Shown here: positions 1 through 10,376 of the stretch, one piece after another
Position numbering within the stretch: position 1 is the stretch's first letter
Layout: the number at the start of each line of letters is the position of its first letter
Source: Enterobacteriaceae bacterium B14
Lineage (GTDB): Bacteria > Pseudomonadota > Gammaproteobacteria > Enterobacterales > Enterobacteriaceae
Assembly (NCBI GenBank): GCA_000307305.1
Contig: DF158884.1
Coordinates: 81,540 to 145,539, forward strand
Length of the DNA stretch: 64,000 nt
Reading direction: 5' to 3'
The notes under the pieces: model-generated
What the model saw: only the letters and a program-made list of their open reading frames with translations
Told to the model about the DNA's origin: nothing
The model's database searches: none
Program-made: the position numbers and the translations under genes

Positions 1-28
1 ATTCGCCATCCATGGCTCATACCCACCT

Positions 29-51
29 CAATCGCGCATCCTGCGCGATTG
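29..51. other. Perfect 10-bp-arm hairpin in the leading intergenic stretch
   Basis: Two 10-bp arms (CAATCGCGCA and its complement) flank a TCC loop. No T-run follows on either strand, so it is not a classical intrinsic terminator. It lies downstream of the EamA transporter gene and may end a transcript from either side. Nothing else is recognisable in bases 1-222. Confidence 0.35.
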
Positions 52-222
52 ACCCTATCTACGGAGATACCTCGGCGCAATTTCTAATGCTCGTTGGGTG
101 TTGCCTATACGAGAGTGTTCTTCTTTTTTTAAAACAAACCTCATGATTGGACTGATATTTGTTCAGCATTAACAGGCTTTTGAAACCTTACACCACCCCA
201 AACAAACACCAAAAAACACTCG

Positions 223-1077
223 CTAAGTTACTTTCCTCATCCCCACCCAAGAAACCGTAAAAATAATCAACGCGCCCCCCAAAACCATCCTCAAACTAGG
301 CGTCTCACTAAACAATAACCACGCAACAAAAATGGCATAAATAGGCTCCAGCGCAATAATCAACGCCGCCACCCTAGCCTTAAGCACCATCAGGCTATCA
401 ATAAACAAACTGTAAGCTAAACCTGTACAAATCAACCCAAGACAGGCTATCCAGAACCAATCCGTCAATGAAACACCCGATAACGAGCCTGCCGCGAAAG
501 GCAACATACACAACATAACGGAAAGATTTTGCCACCAGCAAACCTGAACACCGCTGATTTTAGCCGCCGCTTGGCGGTTGGCGATCGCTAATAGCGCATA
601 AACAAGGCCAGAAAGTGTTCCCCATAACAAGCCTTCCGTCGCGCTGTCGGCAAAATCGAAACTCGGCGTGACAAGAACCAATCCAAGCGTCACCAATATC
701 ATCAACAAAAAATCTATAACGCTAAGCTTCTCACGAAGGAATAACCATTCGAACAGGGCAACAAAGGCAGGGAAGCTCGCAAATCCCAACGTTCCGACAG
801 CGATCCCTCCTACTTTTACCGCAATAAAAAAAGTGACCCAGTGCGCGGCAAGCAGTAAGCCTGCACAACATAATGCGCCAATACGCTTTGCACTCAGTTG
901 ATGCCAAGGCAATCGACGCATCTTAAGCGCAAGTAACGATATCGCTAACAAAGCAAACAGCGCCCGGCCAAATACCAAAACAAAAGCACTACTCGCAATC
1001 AATTTGCCAAAAACCCCAGTAATGCCAAACAGAACAGCAACGATATGCATTTTAAAAAGGGCTGTTCTGTATGCCAT
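223..1077 (-). CDS. EamA/DMT-superfamily inner-membrane transporter
   Basis: This is a 284-residue, very hydrophobic protein with about ten predicted membrane helices. They are arranged as two EamA-type repeats, roughly residues 8-140 and 148-280. Length and architecture are typical of drug/metabolite exporters of the RhaT/EamA type; the substrate cannot be read from the sequence. The start ATG has a good AGAGGT ribosome site a few bases upstream. The gene lies 44 bp downstream of the LysR gene yhaJ on the same strand, so co-transcription is plausible and YhaJ might influence it, but no operator was identified. Confident on family, not on substrate. Confidence 0.85.
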   Translation of the reverse strand: MAYRTALFKMHIVAVLFGITGVFGKLIASSAFVLVFGRALFALLAISLLALKMRRLPWHQLSAKRIGALCCAGLLLAAHWVTFFIAVKVGGIAVGTLGFASFPAFVALFEWLFLREKLSVIDFLLMILVTLGLVLVTPSFDFADSATEGLLWGTLSGLVYALLAIANRQAAAKISGVQVCWWQNLSVMLCMLPFAAGSLSGVSLTDWFWIACLGLICTGLAYSLFIDSLMVLKARVAALIIALEPIYAIFVAWLLFSETPSLRMVLGGALIIFTVSWVGMRKVT

Positions 1078-1121
1078 TAGTACCTCTGGTGATTATTTTC
1101 AAGCGATAGAAAACACGATGA

Positions 1122-2018
1122 CTATTCGTGAGTAAACAGCTTTGGTATTTCACGCAGTAGCCACGATTTCGCCTCCCCCATACTGTCTCTGCGCCATGCC
1201 ATGATAATGTCCGTCTCCGCACTGTATTCTGGGCTAATAACCCGTAAACGTCCTGCTTCAATATCCTCTTTCACCATCTTATAAGGTAGCGTGCCAAAAC
1301 CGAGGCCAGCGAGAAGCGCCTGATGTTTACTTTCGATAGAGCTAACCGTTAAACGCTGCTGTTTATCTAACAGTTGAACGGTCAACGTTGGCCTTTCACG
1401 GGCTGTATCCGCAATAGCAATTCCCCGATATTTAATCCGAGTCTCTTCCGCCAATGGTTCCGCTTCCTGATGAATAGGGTGGTCAGGGCTAGCAACATAG
1501 ATACTCATAAGGCGATAGAGTTTTTTAGTATTAATCTCCGAGGAAGAGCGAAAATGCAGGTCCGGCGCAATAACAATATCCGCCCTTCCTTGCTCCAGAC
1601 GTTCCCATGCACCAGCTAACACTTCTGTCGCAAAAGTTATCTGTGTATGGGCTTTCTTCGCCAATTTATCCACTAAGGGGAAGAGCTTAACCGTGGGGAT
1701 CAGCGCTTCATTCACGATGGTTACCTGTGGCTCCCAACCTCTGGCTAATGCATCAGCATCACTGGTGAGTTTATCTGCAGCTTCGAGTAGGATCCGGCCC
1801 CGCTCAAGCAACATACGACCAACATTGGTAAACTTGGTTCGATGCCCAGAACGGTCGAAAAGCACTACATCCAACTCTTCCTCAAGTTTCTGCATCGTAT
1901 AGCTAAGTGCTGATGGCACACGCCCTAGCTCATCTGCTGCTGCTGCAAAACTCCCCCGACGATCGATAGCATCCATAACTCTTAATGCTTCTAGTGTCAG
2001 TGCTCGATCCTTTGCCAT
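1122..2018 (-). CDS. yhaJ: LysR-family transcriptional regulator YhaJ
   Basis: This 298-residue protein matches E. coli YhaJ in length and very closely in its N-terminal half. It has the winged helix-turn-helix (about residues 5-65, with SFAAAADELGRVPSALSYT) and a LysR substrate-binding domain from about residue 90. The segment AWRRDSMGEAKSW near the C terminus is also shared. YhaJ is a DNA-binding regulator linked in E. coli to aromatic (nitrotoluene) response and, in pathogenic strains, to virulence expression. It is divergent from yhaK across a 108-bp gap, the standard arrangement for a LysR regulator and its target. The EamA transporter follows it on the same strand. Confidence 0.93.
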   Translation of the reverse strand: MAKDRALTLEALRVMDAIDRRGSFAAAADELGRVPSALSYTMQKLEEELDVVLFDRSGHRTKFTNVGRMLLERGRILLEAADKLTSDADALARGWEPQVTIVNEALIPTVKLFPLVDKLAKKAHTQITFATEVLAGAWERLEQGRADIVIAPDLHFRSSSEINTKKLYRLMSIYVASPDHPIHQEAEPLAEETRIKYRGIAIADTARERPTLTVQLLDKQQRLTVSSIESKHQALLAGLGFGTLPYKMVKEDIEAGRLRVISPEYSAETDIIMAWRRDSMGEAKSWLLREIPKLFTHE

Positions 2019-2126
2019 AGTTTTTTATTCTTCAGTAAATTTGATGATACAGAGCAGATAAAATCGCTAACAATCCGCCCTCCATTTGCTTACTATCAAA
2101 CCATCACCCACAGGAGAAAACCACCA

Positions 2127-2831
2127 ATGATTACATGCAGAACAGCGAAACAGTGCGGCCAAGCTGATTATGGATGGCTACAGGCGCGTTATACTTTCTC
2201 CTTTGGGCACTACTTTGATCCTGACTTGATGGGATATGCCTCCCTAAGGGTACTCAATCAGGAGGTTTTAGAGGCCAATGCCTCATTCAAACCACGTACT
2301 TATCCTAATGTTGATGTACTCAATATTCTCCTTCAAGGTCAAGCCGAATACCGTGACAGCGAAGGGCATAGTTGGAAAGCGGGAGTAGACGATTGCATTC
2401 TTATTTCTTCACAGCCCAAAGTCAGCTACAGCGAGCAAAACATTGATGCCAGTGGCCCTCTAACACGTCTTCAGCTCTGGCTAGACGCTTGTCCAAATCA
2501 GACAAACCCACTATTTCAACGCCTTTCACTAAGCCATCAAGCCTATACTTTAATTGCCTCACCTACTGGGGAGCAAGGTAGTCTGCAGCTACGCCAGCAA
2601 GTATGGATCCACCATATCCAGTTGCAAGCAGGGGAGCAATACCAAGTTTCCCTCCGCGGTTCTCGCGCATATATGCAATCAATTTATGGATCTCTGATAT
2701 TAGAAAATATGAATGCTGAAAGCTGCCAAAAGCTGGGCTGCGGTGATGGCGCGTTTATCAATGATGAAAAACAGATTATCTTCAAAGCGGTGAAACCGGT
2801 GCGCTTGCTGCTACTCGACCTTCCAGTGTAA
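2127..2831 (+). CDS. yhaK: Pirin-family bicupin protein YhaK
   Basis: At 234 residues it has the length of E. coli YhaK. It shows the pirin N-terminal pattern: residues 22-45 contain YTFSFGHYFDPDLMGYASLR and are followed by PRTYPNVDVLNILLQG. Two cupin domains are expected, about residues 20-120 and 130-230. The canonical pirin metal-binding histidines are largely missing (the usual HPH is replaced by YPNVD), as in E. coli YhaK, which has been proposed to be a redox-sensing cytosolic protein without bound metal. AGGAGA precedes the start by ten bases. It is transcribed away from yhaJ, which probably regulates it. Confidence 0.9.
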   Translation: MITCRTAKQCGQADYGWLQARYTFSFGHYFDPDLMGYASLRVLNQEVLEANASFKPRTYPNVDVLNILLQGQAEYRDSEGHSWKAGVDDCILISSQPKVSYSEQNIDASGPLTRLQLWLDACPNQTNPLFQRLSLSHQAYTLIASPTGEQGSLQLRQQVWIHHIQLQAGEQYQVSLRGSRAYMQSIYGSLILENMNAESCQKLGCGDGAFINDEKQIIFKAVKPVRLLLLDLPV

Positions 2832-2957
2832 CTAGCACCAGTTATCATGAAAAATAGTAGTAACGATAATATCTTTATGCGACGCAATAAATTTATAGAG
2901 TTCTGAATACCGTTTCTACATTAAAATAACATGACGTTAAATTAAGTGATCAATTAC

Positions 2958-3755
2958 CTAATCATTGCTTTTCAATATATGACAAAAAAACTTACTTAAT
3001 GTCACATTAGTTCCTATCAACTCACCCAAAGTGAGTGTCTTATATCGTTCTGGTGTCCACGAATTATGCAGTGATATAATATTACATACTGCTTTTGATA
3101 ATATCTCCTCCGGTTCTGTTACTTCCTCACCAAACCAAAATATCAAATAGGCATTATGGGCGTTACTATCATCATCAAAAACAGACTCCATGATATTCCC
3201 ACTTAATGTTCTATCAATAATTTCATATTTATTACTGTAGTATTCTGATTTGAGTAATTCATTAACAATAGAGTTACCAACATAATCCCAAGGTATTACT
3301 TCTGGTGTACTTTTAAGCTTCTCACAAATTTGAGCATACCACTCACCCAATAACTCATTGCCTGTTTCATGACACCACATCACCGCCAAATGTATCGCTT
3401 TTTCTTTCGGATAACCGAAGACTGAAAGCCGGCTTCCCTGCTGTTTGAAAATAAGCTCTGATACATCTCCCGTTAATATCGTATCAATATCCATAAATAC
3501 GCCCCCTCTTTTATAGAGAGTAGCAACAGAAACAACATCTGATTGTTGAGCAAGAGAGAGTTTGAGAAAATTATTCATATCAAGATCATCACCAACGAAC
3601 TCTAAAACGTTAGAGTGATTGATCACAATAATCTCTAATTCAGGAATGTTTTTCTGCCATGTTTTTAAACACATTTTTAAATAGATAGGAATATCTAAAT
3701 TACTGGCATTAACCCAATAAGTATAAACTACACGACGAGCGGAAGATTTAAGCAT
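2958..3755 (-). CDS. Sugar-binding-region (DXD) glycosyltransferase, capsule/LPS-type
   Basis: This 265-residue protein carries the Gly_transf_sug signature. An N-terminal YTYWVNASN and CLKTWQKNIPELEIIVIN are followed at about residues 85-110 by SDVVSVATLYKRGGVFMDID, where DID is the DXD nucleotide-sugar/metal site. This family transfers sugars onto capsule, LPS or protein acceptors; donor and acceptor are unknown here. It is a single gene, with no neighbouring polysaccharide cluster. Its DNA is clearly richer in A+T than the flanking core genes, which suggests horizontal acquisition. The AGG upstream of the ATG is distant, so translation may be weak. No signal peptide is visible, so it is probably cytosolic. 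Confidence 0.75.
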   Translation of the reverse strand: MLKSSARRVVYTYWVNASNLDIPIYLKMCLKTWQKNIPELEIIVINHSNVLEFVGDDLDMNNFLKLSLAQQSDVVSVATLYKRGGVFMDIDTILTGDVSELIFKQQGSRLSVFGYPKEKAIHLAVMWCHETGNELLGEWYAQICEKLKSTPEVIPWDYVGNSIVNELLKSEYYSNKYEIIDRTLSGNIMESVFDDDSNAHNAYLIFWFGEEVTEPEEILSKAVCNIISLHNSWTPERYKTLTLGELIGTNVTLSKFFCHILKSND

Positions 3756-3931
3756 GTAAATTATTTACTACCTATTAAATAATTAAGATGACAATATTAT
3801 AAAACAGGCAGAAATGACATAAAAGGACGCGATATCCAAAGCCATTATATTTACATCACACATGTCTATCGCGTTTTTGAAAAAAACTTATATGGCTCTG
3901 AAAAAGCACCCCTTTATGCATATAGTATTTT

Positions 3932-4912
3932 TTATTTAGTATTCTCTTTTGCCGTCGCAATCCAAGCCGCGCAAAACAGAGTCAGTCGAGCAAAGAAATA
4001 GAAGAAAGCCAGTAAACCGATAATCGAACCAAAGGCCGCGCCAGAAGGCGATTTAGCCAGACTAGGCAGCATCATGGTCATAATAAATTTAATCAGTTCA
4101 AAGCCAATCGCGGCGATTAATGTGCCCTTTAACAGTGCCTTTGTATTGAGTTTTTGTTTCGGCAGCATCCAAAATATCCAAAGGAACATCAAATAGTTCG
4201 CAATGATAGAGATTGTCAGCGCTATCGCCGTCATCACAGGTCGGAGCCAAGTGATACCGCCTAAACCCAGTGCATCAACAATCGCCTGCTGAGCCGAGCC
4301 TGCCACAGATGTCAGCGCGATAGTAATCACTAATGCAATAACCAATCCGGTCAGTGCCAATAAATTTTTGGCATAAACGTACAGGATGTTTTCTTTCTCT
4401 TTGGGGTCTCTTTCCCATACATCTCTGCACTGCGCCCTAACCGCTTCGCGCAGATTCCCCATCCAGCTAATGCCTGAGTAAAGCGCAACGAGCAACCCAC
4501 TTATCCCTACCGTTGTACGCTGGCTGATAGCTGTATTAACGGTGTTTTCTAGCGTTTGTGCCAAGCTAGGATCGCTTATCGTACTGACAATCTTCCCAAT
4601 CAGTTTAGAAAGTAGCTCAGGGTTAGAGGCTAGAATAAAACCCACGGCAGCAAAAGAGACCATCAAGATAGGTATTAAAGATAAGAAAGAGAAATAGGTA
4701 ATTGCAGCACCAAACTGGCTCCCCAAACGATCGTTAAAACGATCGACGGCTCTAAGAATATGGTTAATTGTAGGAATGGCTTTAAACCAGTTTAATAAAG
4801 ACTGAAACGTGGTTAGCGTAGTCTGAATGTAAGGTTTACCGCTCGAAGATAAGGACGGCTGCGATACATCAACATTTGTTTGTTTTAACTCATTTTTTAT
4901 CTCTTTCGACAT
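3932..4912 (-). CDS. yhjD: YihY/BrkB-family inner-membrane protein YhjD
   Basis: This 326-residue membrane protein aligns well with E. coli YhjD (337 aa). Shared segments include FNDRLGSQFGAAITYFSFLS, AVGFILAS, YSGISWMGNLREAVRAQ and SPSGAAFGSIIG..AFFYFFARLTLFCAAWIATA. About six membrane helices follow a roughly 60-residue cytosolic N terminus. YhjD belongs to the BrkB (RNase BN misnomer) family; mutations in E. coli yhjD suppress lethality of lipid A (Kdo) deficiency, so a role in lipid or LPS-precursor export has been proposed. It stands alone between an accessory glycosyltransferase and rnpB, whereas E. coli has it elsewhere in the chromosome. Confidence 0.88.
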   Translation of the reverse strand: MSKEIKNELKQTNVDVSQPSLSSSGKPYIQTTLTTFQSLLNWFKAIPTINHILRAVDRFNDRLGSQFGAAITYFSFLSLIPILMVSFAAVGFILASNPELLSKLIGKIVSTISDPSLAQTLENTVNTAISQRTTVGISGLLVALYSGISWMGNLREAVRAQCRDVWERDPKEKENILYVYAKNLLALTGLVIALVITIALTSVAGSAQQAIVDALGLGGITWLRPVMTAIALTISIIANYLMFLWIFWMLPKQKLNTKALLKGTLIAAIGFELIKFIMTMMLPSLAKSPSGAAFGSIIGLLAFFYFFARLTLFCAAWIATAKENTK

Positions 4913-5070
4913 GATGTTCTCATTACCTTAAGCAGATACTCACAGCCCACGTATTCAGATAACAAATCGTTATTCTATGAATAATAAAGCTTATTATAAC
5001 ATGTGATAGTTAATCATCAGAGTGGTTGGCTAAAAACAACACAGTTCTTGAACTCTGTTTCGTAGAAATG

Positions 5071-5103
5071 AAAAAACCCTGTGCAGATTGCGCCGCACAG
5101 GGT
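5071..5103 (-). terminator. Rho-independent terminator of rnpB
   Basis: Read on the minus strand, a stem formed by ACCCTGTGCGGCG and TGCACAGGGT is followed by a run of six T. It lies directly beyond the 3' end of the RNase P RNA. Confidence 0.9.
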
Positions 5104-5111
5104 CATTAAAT

Positions 5112-5489
<378 letters not shown>

Positions 5490-5496
5490 GGCGCGG

Positions 5497-5526
5497 AGTA
5501 TACCTATCCTATTAGGATAATGCCAA
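5497..5526 (-). promoter_or_regulatory. Sigma-70 promoter of rnpB with GC-rich discriminator
   Basis: On the minus strand a -35 TTGGCA and a -10 TATACT are separated by 18 bp. CCGCGCC lies between the -10 box and the RNA start, the hallmark of growth-rate and stringently controlled stable-RNA promoters. The spacer contains a palindrome TATCCTA-T-TAGGATA (5505-5519). Confidence 0.75.
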
Positions 5527-5533
5527 GCAGTAA

Positions 5534-6403
5534 TTACTCAGCACCCTCTTGCTGCTCAAGTGCATAACGATAAAGCGCATTCTTTTTCACATCGTGAATT
5601 TCTGCAGCAAGCGCCGCTGCTTTTTTCAGTGGAAGCTCCCGCTGTAACAGAGCCAAAGTTCGTAGCGCTTCAGCAGGAAGTTCATCCTCTTCTGCTTTGT
5701 GCCCTTCAACGATCAGCACCATCTCACCCTTGCGGCGCACTTCATCTTCCAGCACCCAAGCCAGCAGTTCACCAACGGGAGCGCCGCGAATATTTTCCCA
5801 TGTTTTGGTTAATTCGCGCGCCAGTACCACATAACGCTCAGCGCCCAATACTGTGACCATATCTTGCAGGCTATCCAACAAACGGTGGGTTGATTCATAG
5901 AAAATCATCGTTCTTGGCTCTTGCAAGATAGCGCGTAACGTATCGCAGCGAGCCTTGGTTTTCGCTGGTAAAAAGCCTTCATAACAGAACCGATCTGAAG
6001 GGAGGCCGGCTGCTGATAATGCCGTAATTGCCGCACATGCTCCCGGCAGAGGAATAACGCGAATCCCCTCCTCCTGGCAACGTCGAACAAGATGATATCC
6101 AGGGTCGTTAATCAAAGGTGTGCCCGCATCAGATACTAAAGCAATACTCGATCCCTCTCGCAACTTGGCAATAACCGAGTCTGCTTTTTGCTGTTCATTG
6201 TGGTCATGGAGTGCAAAAAGCCGAGCATTTATGCCAAAGTGCTGTAGCAACAATCCGGTATGACGGGTATCCTCTGCCGCAATCAGATCAACTCCCTGAA
6301 GCACAGACAATGCACGTTGAGTGATGTCGCTCAAATTACCAATCGGCGTGGGAACGATGTAGAGCGTCGAAGGAGAAAGCACAACTTGATTGTGTTGATT
6401 CAT
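5534..6403 (-). CDS. rsmI: 16S rRNA 2'-O-ribose C1402 methyltransferase RsmI
   Basis: This 289-residue protein is close to E. coli RsmI (YraL, 286 aa). It has the tetrapyrrole-methylase fold: [18 protein letters not shown] at about residues 14-31, the [10 protein letters not shown] motif at about 42-51, and [16 protein letters not shown] at about 93-108 forming the SAM site. RsmI 2'-O-methylates C1402 in the decoding centre of 16S rRNA, jointly with RsmH. It is divergent from lpoA across about 143 bp, the usual enterobacterial arrangement. Its stop codon lies just upstream of the rnpB promoter. Confidence 0.96.
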   Translation of the reverse strand: MNQHNQVVLSPSTLYIVPTPIGNLSDITQRALSVLQGVDLIAAEDTRHTGLLLQHFGINARLFALHDHNEQQKADSVIAKLREGSSIALVSDAGTPLINDPGYHLVRRCQEEGIRVIPLPGACAAITALSAAGLPSDRFCYEGFLPAKTKARCDTLRAILQEPRTMIFYESTHRLLDSLQDMVTVLGAERYVVLARELTKTWENIRGAPVGELLAWVLEDEVRRKGEMVLIVEGHKAEEDELPAEALRTLALLQRELPLKKAAALAAEIHDVKKNALYRYALEQQEGAE

Positions 6404-6546
6404 TGTTTCATCCGGGTTGTCGATTTAATATTGTTATATTCACTATTATGCCCAAGAGACTTCAAGATGCGTGAAGGCCACGACCTGATACTACCGCAGC
6501 GCGAAAAATCGAGGGGATACTCACTAAAAAATACTTTGGATACAGT

Positions 6547-8511
6547 ATGCTAGCCTCAAAACTGATCAAATCTAAAACTGGGCGCCTGATACCTGTTGTT
6601 CTGGCCTCATTCATATTGGCTGGTTGCCCAGGAATGGTACCAAATACGTCAAGGGTTACCCCACAAGAAGAACTGACTGGCTCATCAGCTCAGTATCTCC
6701 AGCAGTTACAACAAAGTGATGCAGCAGGCCGCCCAGCGCTACAACTGTTAGCGTCTCGTGCATTATTACGCGAAGGCAAAATAGCCAAAGCCGCTGAGAT
6801 GCTACGCACGCTACCGCAACAGCTGACTGATGTCCAACGTCAGGAAGCGTTGCTGGTACAGGCTGAAATTCTAAGCGCGCAAAACAATCGAGCAAATTCA
6901 CTGCTGGTATTGAACAAACTGGATGTCACGAAACTGTCACCTGCCCAGAAAATTCGTTATTACCAAACTCAGATTAATGCTACATCAGGCGCACCGACAC
7001 TCGATATGGTACGCACCTATATTGCTCAAGAGCAGCTAGTTAGTGAGCAAAGCCGCCAAGGCAATCTTGATCAGACATGGGCAACGCTAACCAGAGTCCC
7101 TGCTGCATCACTAGAGAACCCATCACTAAAATCAGATGAAACTGTTTTACGTGGTTGGCTCGCTCTGTTGAATACCTATCAAGACAATAAACAAGATCCT
7201 AGTCTGCTAAAAACCGCGATTAAGCTTTGGCAGGATAAGCATTCCGCTCACCCAGCAGCTGCACTTCTGCCAACTCAGCTAGTAAAAGCACTTAATTTCG
7301 AACCTTCATCTTCAGCTAAGGTTGCATTGCTATTACCAATGAATGGCAAAGCTCAGGTGTTTAGCCAAGCCATTCAGCAAGGCTTTAGTGCAGCGGCAAA
7401 CGCCTCTACACAACCTGCCGCTAATCCAGAGCTAGTAACAGAGAATCCTCAGGATCCGTTAAGCTACTCTAAAGACCCTAGCACGATGATGAATGCAACT
7501 TCTGCTGCTGGCACACAATCCCCTAACGCTAACCTTAAACCTTCGGCAACCGGTGCCGTACAGGTATTGGTTTATGACACATCGTCTAAACCTATGGCAT
7601 CACTGATGGCCCAGGTAGAAAAAGATGGCGCGACACTGGTCGTTGGCCCACTGATCAAAAGCCAAGTAGAGCAGCTTGCTAATATTCCAACCACACTCAA
7701 TATTCTGGCACTTAACCAACCAGAGAAAATTGTTGAGCGCTCTAATATCTGCTATTTCGCCCTATCACCAGAAGATGAAGCAGGTGAAGCCGCACGCCGT
7801 ATGTGGGAACAAGGCAAGAAAAAGCCGTTGTTACTCGTACCACGTGGTGCATACGGTGACCGTATAACCAAAGCCTTTGCTCAACACTGGCAAGAAGTTG
7901 GTGGACAAAACGCACTGGTACAAACCTTCGGTTCTACCAACGATCTACGTTTAGCCATCAACAAAGGCGCAAGCATCAAACTAACGGGCAAGACTCTGGT
8001 TGGAAATACCCTGAACCAGCCGATTACTATTGGTGATATGACTATCGAAGCGCCAACAGATGAAATGGCTAACTCAGGTATAGACTCAATCTACGTTGTC
8101 GCAACCCAGCCTGAATTAACGCTCATTAAACCACTGTTGGATATGAATGGCGGTGCAGAGAGACCTGCAATTTACGCCAGCTCACGCAGCTACCAGTCTA
8201 ATACTGGGCCTGGCTATCGTATGGAAATGGAAGGCATTCAGTACAGTGATATTCCACTGCTTGCTGGTACCAACCCAACACTGCAAAACCAGGTCAGCAC
8301 CCAGCTTGGCAACGATTACATGCTGGTTCGCCTATATGCGATGGGAATGGATGCATGGACTTTAGCTAACAACTTTAACCAAATGCGTCAAATTGGCGGC
8401 TTCAGACTTTCTGGTTATACCGGAGATATGACCGCTAACAGTGACTGTGTGGTTAGCAGGAAACAGTCATGGCTCACATTCCAACAAGGCCAGGTCGTTC
8501 CGGCTCAATAA
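6547..8511 (+). CDS. lpoA: Outer-membrane lipoprotein LpoA, activator of PBP1A
   Basis: This 654-residue lipoprotein has a signal peptide ending in the lipobox LAGC, with Cys27 as the lipidated residue. Residues about 30-250 form an alpha-helical TPR-like domain. From about 255 ([20 protein letters not shown]) the protein has a periplasmic-binding-protein fold that contacts the ODD domain of PBP1A (MrcA) and stimulates its transpeptidase. A low-complexity Pro/Ser/Asn/Thr insert at about residues 285-335 corresponds to the disordered loop known in this family. It is the first gene of lpoA-yraN-diaA-dolP. The last 43 bp overlap the start of yraN. Confidence 0.96.
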   Translation: MLASKLIKSKTGRLIPVVLASFILAGCPGMVPNTSRVTPQEELTGSSAQYLQQLQQSDAAGRPALQLLASRALLREGKIAKAAEMLRTLPQQLTDVQRQEALLVQAEILSAQNNRANSLLVLNKLDVTKLSPAQKIRYYQTQINATSGAPTLDMVRTYIAQEQLVSEQSRQGNLDQTWATLTRVPAASLENPSLKSDETVLRGWLALLNTYQDNKQDPSLLKTAIKLWQDKHSAHPAAALLPTQLVKALNFEPSSSAKVALLLPMNGKAQVFSQAIQQGFSAAANASTQPAANPELVTENPQDPLSYSKDPSTMMNATSAAGTQSPNANLKPSATGAVQVLVYDTSSKPMASLMAQVEKDGATLVVGPLIKSQVEQLANIPTTLNILALNQPEKIVERSNICYFALSPEDEAGEAARRMWEQGKKKPLLLVPRGAYGDRITKAFAQHWQEVGGQNALVQTFGSTNDLRLAINKGASIKLTGKTLVGNTLNQPITIGDMTIEAPTDEMANSGIDSIYVVATQPELTLIKPLLDMNGGAERPAIYASSRSYQSNTGPGYRMEMEGIQYSDIPLLAGTNPTLQNQVSTQLGNDYMLVRLYAMGMDAWTLANNFNQMRQIGGFRLSGYTGDMTANSDCVVSRKQSWLTFQQGQVVPAQ

Positions 8512-8867
8512 GCTCTCGCCAGACTGGCGCGCACTATGAAACAAAGGCGCGCCAACATCTGGAAAACGAGGGCCTCACCTTTATTGCCGCCAATGTAACG
8601 CTGCATAAAGGTGAGATTGACCTCATCATGCACGATAGGGAGACCTTGGTGTTTGTTGAGGTTCGCTACCGCCGCAACGCTAATTTTGGTGATGCGGCAA
8701 CAAGTATTACCTCACGCAAACGGCAAAAACTCAGGCACACTGCAGAATCATGGCTAGCGATGCAGGGTAAAAGCCTCGATAACACACTTTGCCGGTTTGA
8801 TGTTTTGGCAATCACGGGCAACCAGTTACAATGGCTGCCTAACGCCTTCGGTGCCGACGATTTTTAG
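8469..8867 (+). CDS. yraN: YraN/UPF0102 family endonuclease-like protein
   Basis: This 132-residue protein matches E. coli YraN (131 aa). The restriction-endonuclease-like PD-(D/E)XK core is visible as [21 protein letters not shown] at about residues 47-67. Its biochemical role in enterobacteria is unproven; family members are predicted nucleases related to Holliday-junction resolvases. The chosen ATG lies inside the 3' end of lpoA (43-bp overlap), implying translational coupling; it gives the family length and an N terminus similar to E. coli. diaA follows after 41 bp. Confidence 0.9.
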   Translation: MAHIPTRPGRSGSISSRQTGAHYETKARQHLENEGLTFIAANVTLHKGEIDLIMHDRETLVFVEVRYRRNANFGDAATSITSRKRQKLRHTAESWLAMQGKSLDNTLCRFDVLAITGNQLQWLPNAFGADDF

Positions 8868-8908
8868 CGCCAATACTCCATAATCATTCTCAACGGAACC
8901 CAATCAAC

Positions 8909-9499
8909 GTGCTGGATAGAATCAAAGTCTGCTTTACTGAAAGCATCCAAACGCAAATCGCGGCAGCAGAAGCTCTGCCCGACGCGATTTCTCGTGCGGC
9001 GATGACACTTGTCCAATCCCTGCTAAATGGCAATAAAATTTTATGCTGTGGTAACGGTACTTCTGCTGCCAACTCCCAGCATTTTGCCGCCAGTATGATT
9101 AATCGCTTCGAGACTGAGCGGCCTAGCCTTCCCGCCATTGCTCTCGCTGCGGATAACGTTGTGCTCACCGCTATTGGTAATGATAATCAGCATGAAGAGA
9201 TGTACGCTAAACAGGTTAGAGCACTAGGGCAGGCAGGGGATGTCTTATTAGCGATTTCCACTCGTGGTAACAGCCGTGATATTGTAAAAGCCGTTGAAGC
9301 TGCTGTGACACGTGATATGACGATTGTTGCGCTCACTGGCTACGACGGAGGTGAACTTGCAGGCCTGTTAGGCCAACAAGATGTTGAAATACGTGTTCCG
9401 TCTCACCACAGTGCACGAATTCAAGAGATGCATATGCTCACCGTAAACTGTCTTTGCGATCTCATCGACCATACATTATTTCCGCACCAGGATGAATGA
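8909..9499 (+). CDS. diaA: DnaA initiator-associating protein DiaA
   Basis: At 196 residues it has the length of E. coli DiaA. It has one SIS (sugar isomerase) domain with [20 protein letters not shown] at about residues 47-66 and [13 protein letters not shown] at about 112-124. DiaA forms a homotetramer that binds several DnaA molecules and promotes their assembly on oriC, ensuring timely initiation. The start is GTG at 8909; no upstream in-frame ATG gives a better N terminus. Its stop lies 11 bp before the dolP start, so the two are probably co-transcribed. Confidence 0.95.
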   Translation: MLDRIKVCFTESIQTQIAAAEALPDAISRAAMTLVQSLLNGNKILCCGNGTSAANSQHFAASMINRFETERPSLPAIALAADNVVLTAIGNDNQHEEMYAKQVRALGQAGDVLLAISTRGNSRDIVKAVEAAVTRDMTIVALTGYDGGELAGLLGQQDVEIRVPSHHSARIQEMHMLTVNCLCDLIDHTLFPHQDE

Positions 9500-9510
9500 A
9501 GGAGAGAAGG

Positions 9511-10089
9511 ATGAATTTTCGGATGGCATGCGCCGTTATCGTTAGTACATTTATGCTACAAGGGTGTATTGGGGCCGCTGTTGTTGCAGGAACCGCCGCT
9601 GTAGCAACCAAAACAGCAACAGACCCAAGAACTGTCGGAACCCAAGTTGATGACACAACATTAGTTTCTCGTGTTGATAGCGCGATAGCTAAAGATGCAC
9701 AACTTAAAAAAGAAGCTCGTATCGTTTCCACGGCTTATCAAGGCAAGGTTCTACTGACAGGACAGGCTCCAACGCAAGAGCTTAGCAATCGTGCCAAACA
9801 GATTGCCGTTGGTGTGGAAGGGGCAACTGAGGTTTATAACGAAATTCGTTTAGGCCAACCAGTATCTCTTTCAACAGCGTCATCGGATACCTGGATCACA
9901 ACTAAACTGCGTTCGCAGTTATTAACCAGTGACACCGTAAAATCCAGTAACATCAAAGTGACTACCGAGAATGGCGAGGTTTTCTTGCTAGGCCTAGTGA
10001 CTCAACAGGAAGGTGACTCTGCGGCACAAATTGCCAGCAAAATCAGCGGTGTTAAACACGTTACTAAAGCATTTGGCTATGTAAAATAA
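9511..10089 (+). CDS. dolP: Division/outer-membrane stress lipoprotein DolP (dual BON domain)
   Basis: This 192-residue lipoprotein matches E. coli DolP (YraP, 191 aa). The lipobox LQGC places the lipidated residue at Cys19, and two BON domains follow (about residues 45-115 and 122-191). DolP sits in the inner leaflet of the outer membrane, binds anionic phospholipid, localises to division sites and supports BAM function. I chose the ATG at 9511 over an in-frame ATG at 9496, because AAGGAGAGAAGG lies just before 9511 and the shorter form has a normal lipoprotein signal. In E. coli it belongs to the sigma-E regulon; no sigma-E promoter was identified here. Confidence 0.95.
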   Translation: MNFRMACAVIVSTFMLQGCIGAAVVAGTAAVATKTATDPRTVGTQVDDTTLVSRVDSAIAKDAQLKKEARIVSTAYQGKVLLTGQAPTQELSNRAKQIAVGVEGATEVYNEIRLGQPVSLSTASSDTWITTKLRSQLLTSDTVKSSNIKVTTENGEVFLLGLVTQQEGDSAAQIASKISGVKHVTKAFGYVK

Positions 10090-10120
10090 ACGCTCTAGTC
10101 TCTTCCAAAACAAAATATAA

Positions 10121-10147
10121 AAAGGCGAATCTTCGGATTCGCCTTTT
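10121..10147. terminator. Bidirectional intrinsic terminator after dolP
   Basis: An 11-bp stem (AAAGGCGAATC with its complement) is closed by a TTCG tetraloop. It is followed by T on the plus strand and flanked by A-rich sequence, so it can serve dolP and, from the other side, transcripts arriving from mtgA. The rest of 10090-10376 holds no gene. Confidence 0.9.
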
Positions 10148-10376
10148 CATTTCAAATACACCCCAGATATTCCACTCATATACTCCTTCTCATCTCACTC
10201 ATACCGCAAGATATGGCCCAAATATCCGACAATTACTTTTTTATCAACCTAAAATAAGCCCACTCTTTGACCAAATATTGTTTCGTCAGACAAAACAGCA
10301 TTCAGCCAGATAAAATAAAATGAGGCAAAATGTATGGATAAAACAGTTAAAATCGGGCAAAAAAGCGAAGTGAAAG

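Noticed and set aside
6440-6500. CTTCA...TGAAG-containing stretch in the rsmI-lpoA gap that resembles dispersed enterobacterial repeat DNA
   Set aside because: Only one weak copy was seen and a further look-alike near 59900 shares just a short word; the evidence is too thin to call a repeat family.
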